Positions 63,937-64,000 of a stretch of 64,000 nt of DNA are shown here, piece after piece. Source of the DNA: Sarcocystis neurona (taxonomy: Eukaryota; Apicomplexa; Conoidasida; Eucoccidiorida; Sarcocystidae); assembly GCA_000727475.1 (NCBI GenBank), contig KL647308.1, forward strand, positions 682,001 to 746,000, read 5' to 3'. The translations under genes and the position numbers were made by a program. Each line of letters opens with the position of its first letter. Positions within the stretch are counted from its first letter, which is position 1. Under the pieces are notes generated by a model that was not told the origin of the DNA, made no database searches, and worked only from the letters and a program-made list of their open reading frames with translations.

Positions 63937-64000
63937 GTACCTTCTTTCCGTCGAGGTTTCATATGTCCCCCACCTCGCATATGTGTGTGTGTATTCGTAC
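63937..64000 (+). other. Start of intron 37 (cut by window end)
   Basis: Phase 2, begins GTACCT. The 64 bases end in a TG-rich stretch. Confidence 0.8.

Noticed and set aside
1..64000. tRNA, rRNA or other RNA genes, transposon reverse transcriptase or transposase
   Set aside because: Read on both strands for tRNA arm sequences, rRNA cores and RT or transposase motifs; none convincing. A covariance-model scan would be needed to exclude small RNAs fully.

Overview
The window carries the middle part of one very large, intron-rich eukaryotic gene, read left to right on the + strand: an axonemal outer-arm dynein heavy chain of the beta class (the class that includes human DNAH9/11/17). I could follow the reading frame through 37 exons. 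All but one of the 36 complete introns are GT-AG (intron 11 is GC-AG), and every exon join keeps phase. The exons total about 8.38 kb, roughly 2,793 codons with no stop. The remaining ~87% of the window is intron, with a mean length of about 1.5 kb. The 5' end (start codon and first part of the tail) and the 3' end (most of AAA5, AAA6 and the C-terminal domain) lie outside the window. A full-length chain is normally about 4,500 residues, so the whole locus is probably around 100 kb.

Layout: exons 1-2 are the end of the tail DHC_N1 region; exons 3-8 the tail-to-linker region; exons 9-17 the linker (DHC_N2); exons 17-20 AAA1; exons 20-23 AAA2; exons 23-29 AAA3; exons 29-33 AAA4; exons 33-36 the stalk with the microtubule-binding domain; and exons 36-37 the start of AAA5. 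Walker A and B motifs are visible in AAA1, AAA3 and AAA4. AAA2 has a non-canonical P-loop. Residue numbers are fragment numbers: residue 1 is the first complete codon, at position 2.

Organism: the dense introns, ~50% GC, CAG/CTG-rich intron tracts, abundant (TA)n/(GTATAC)-type microsatellites and an outer-arm dynein gene (needed only by flagellated cells) fit an alveolate, most likely a coccidian apicomplexan with flagellated microgametes and a repeat-swollen genome (Cystoisospora- or Sarcocystis-like). The genus is inference and was not tested.

No other gene, RNA gene, transposon or CRISPR array could be supported. The most unusual structures are in the introns: an inverted, stop-containing copy of the 3' half of exon 13 together with its donor site, lying in the preceding intron; 72-bp and 103-bp tandem repeats; a ~95-117-bp degenerate repeat family whose last copy supplies a splice acceptor; a 14-bp pyrimidine minisatellite; purine-rich 5' ends and pyrimidine-rich 3' ends in many introns; and a phase-0 candidate cassette exon in intron 7.
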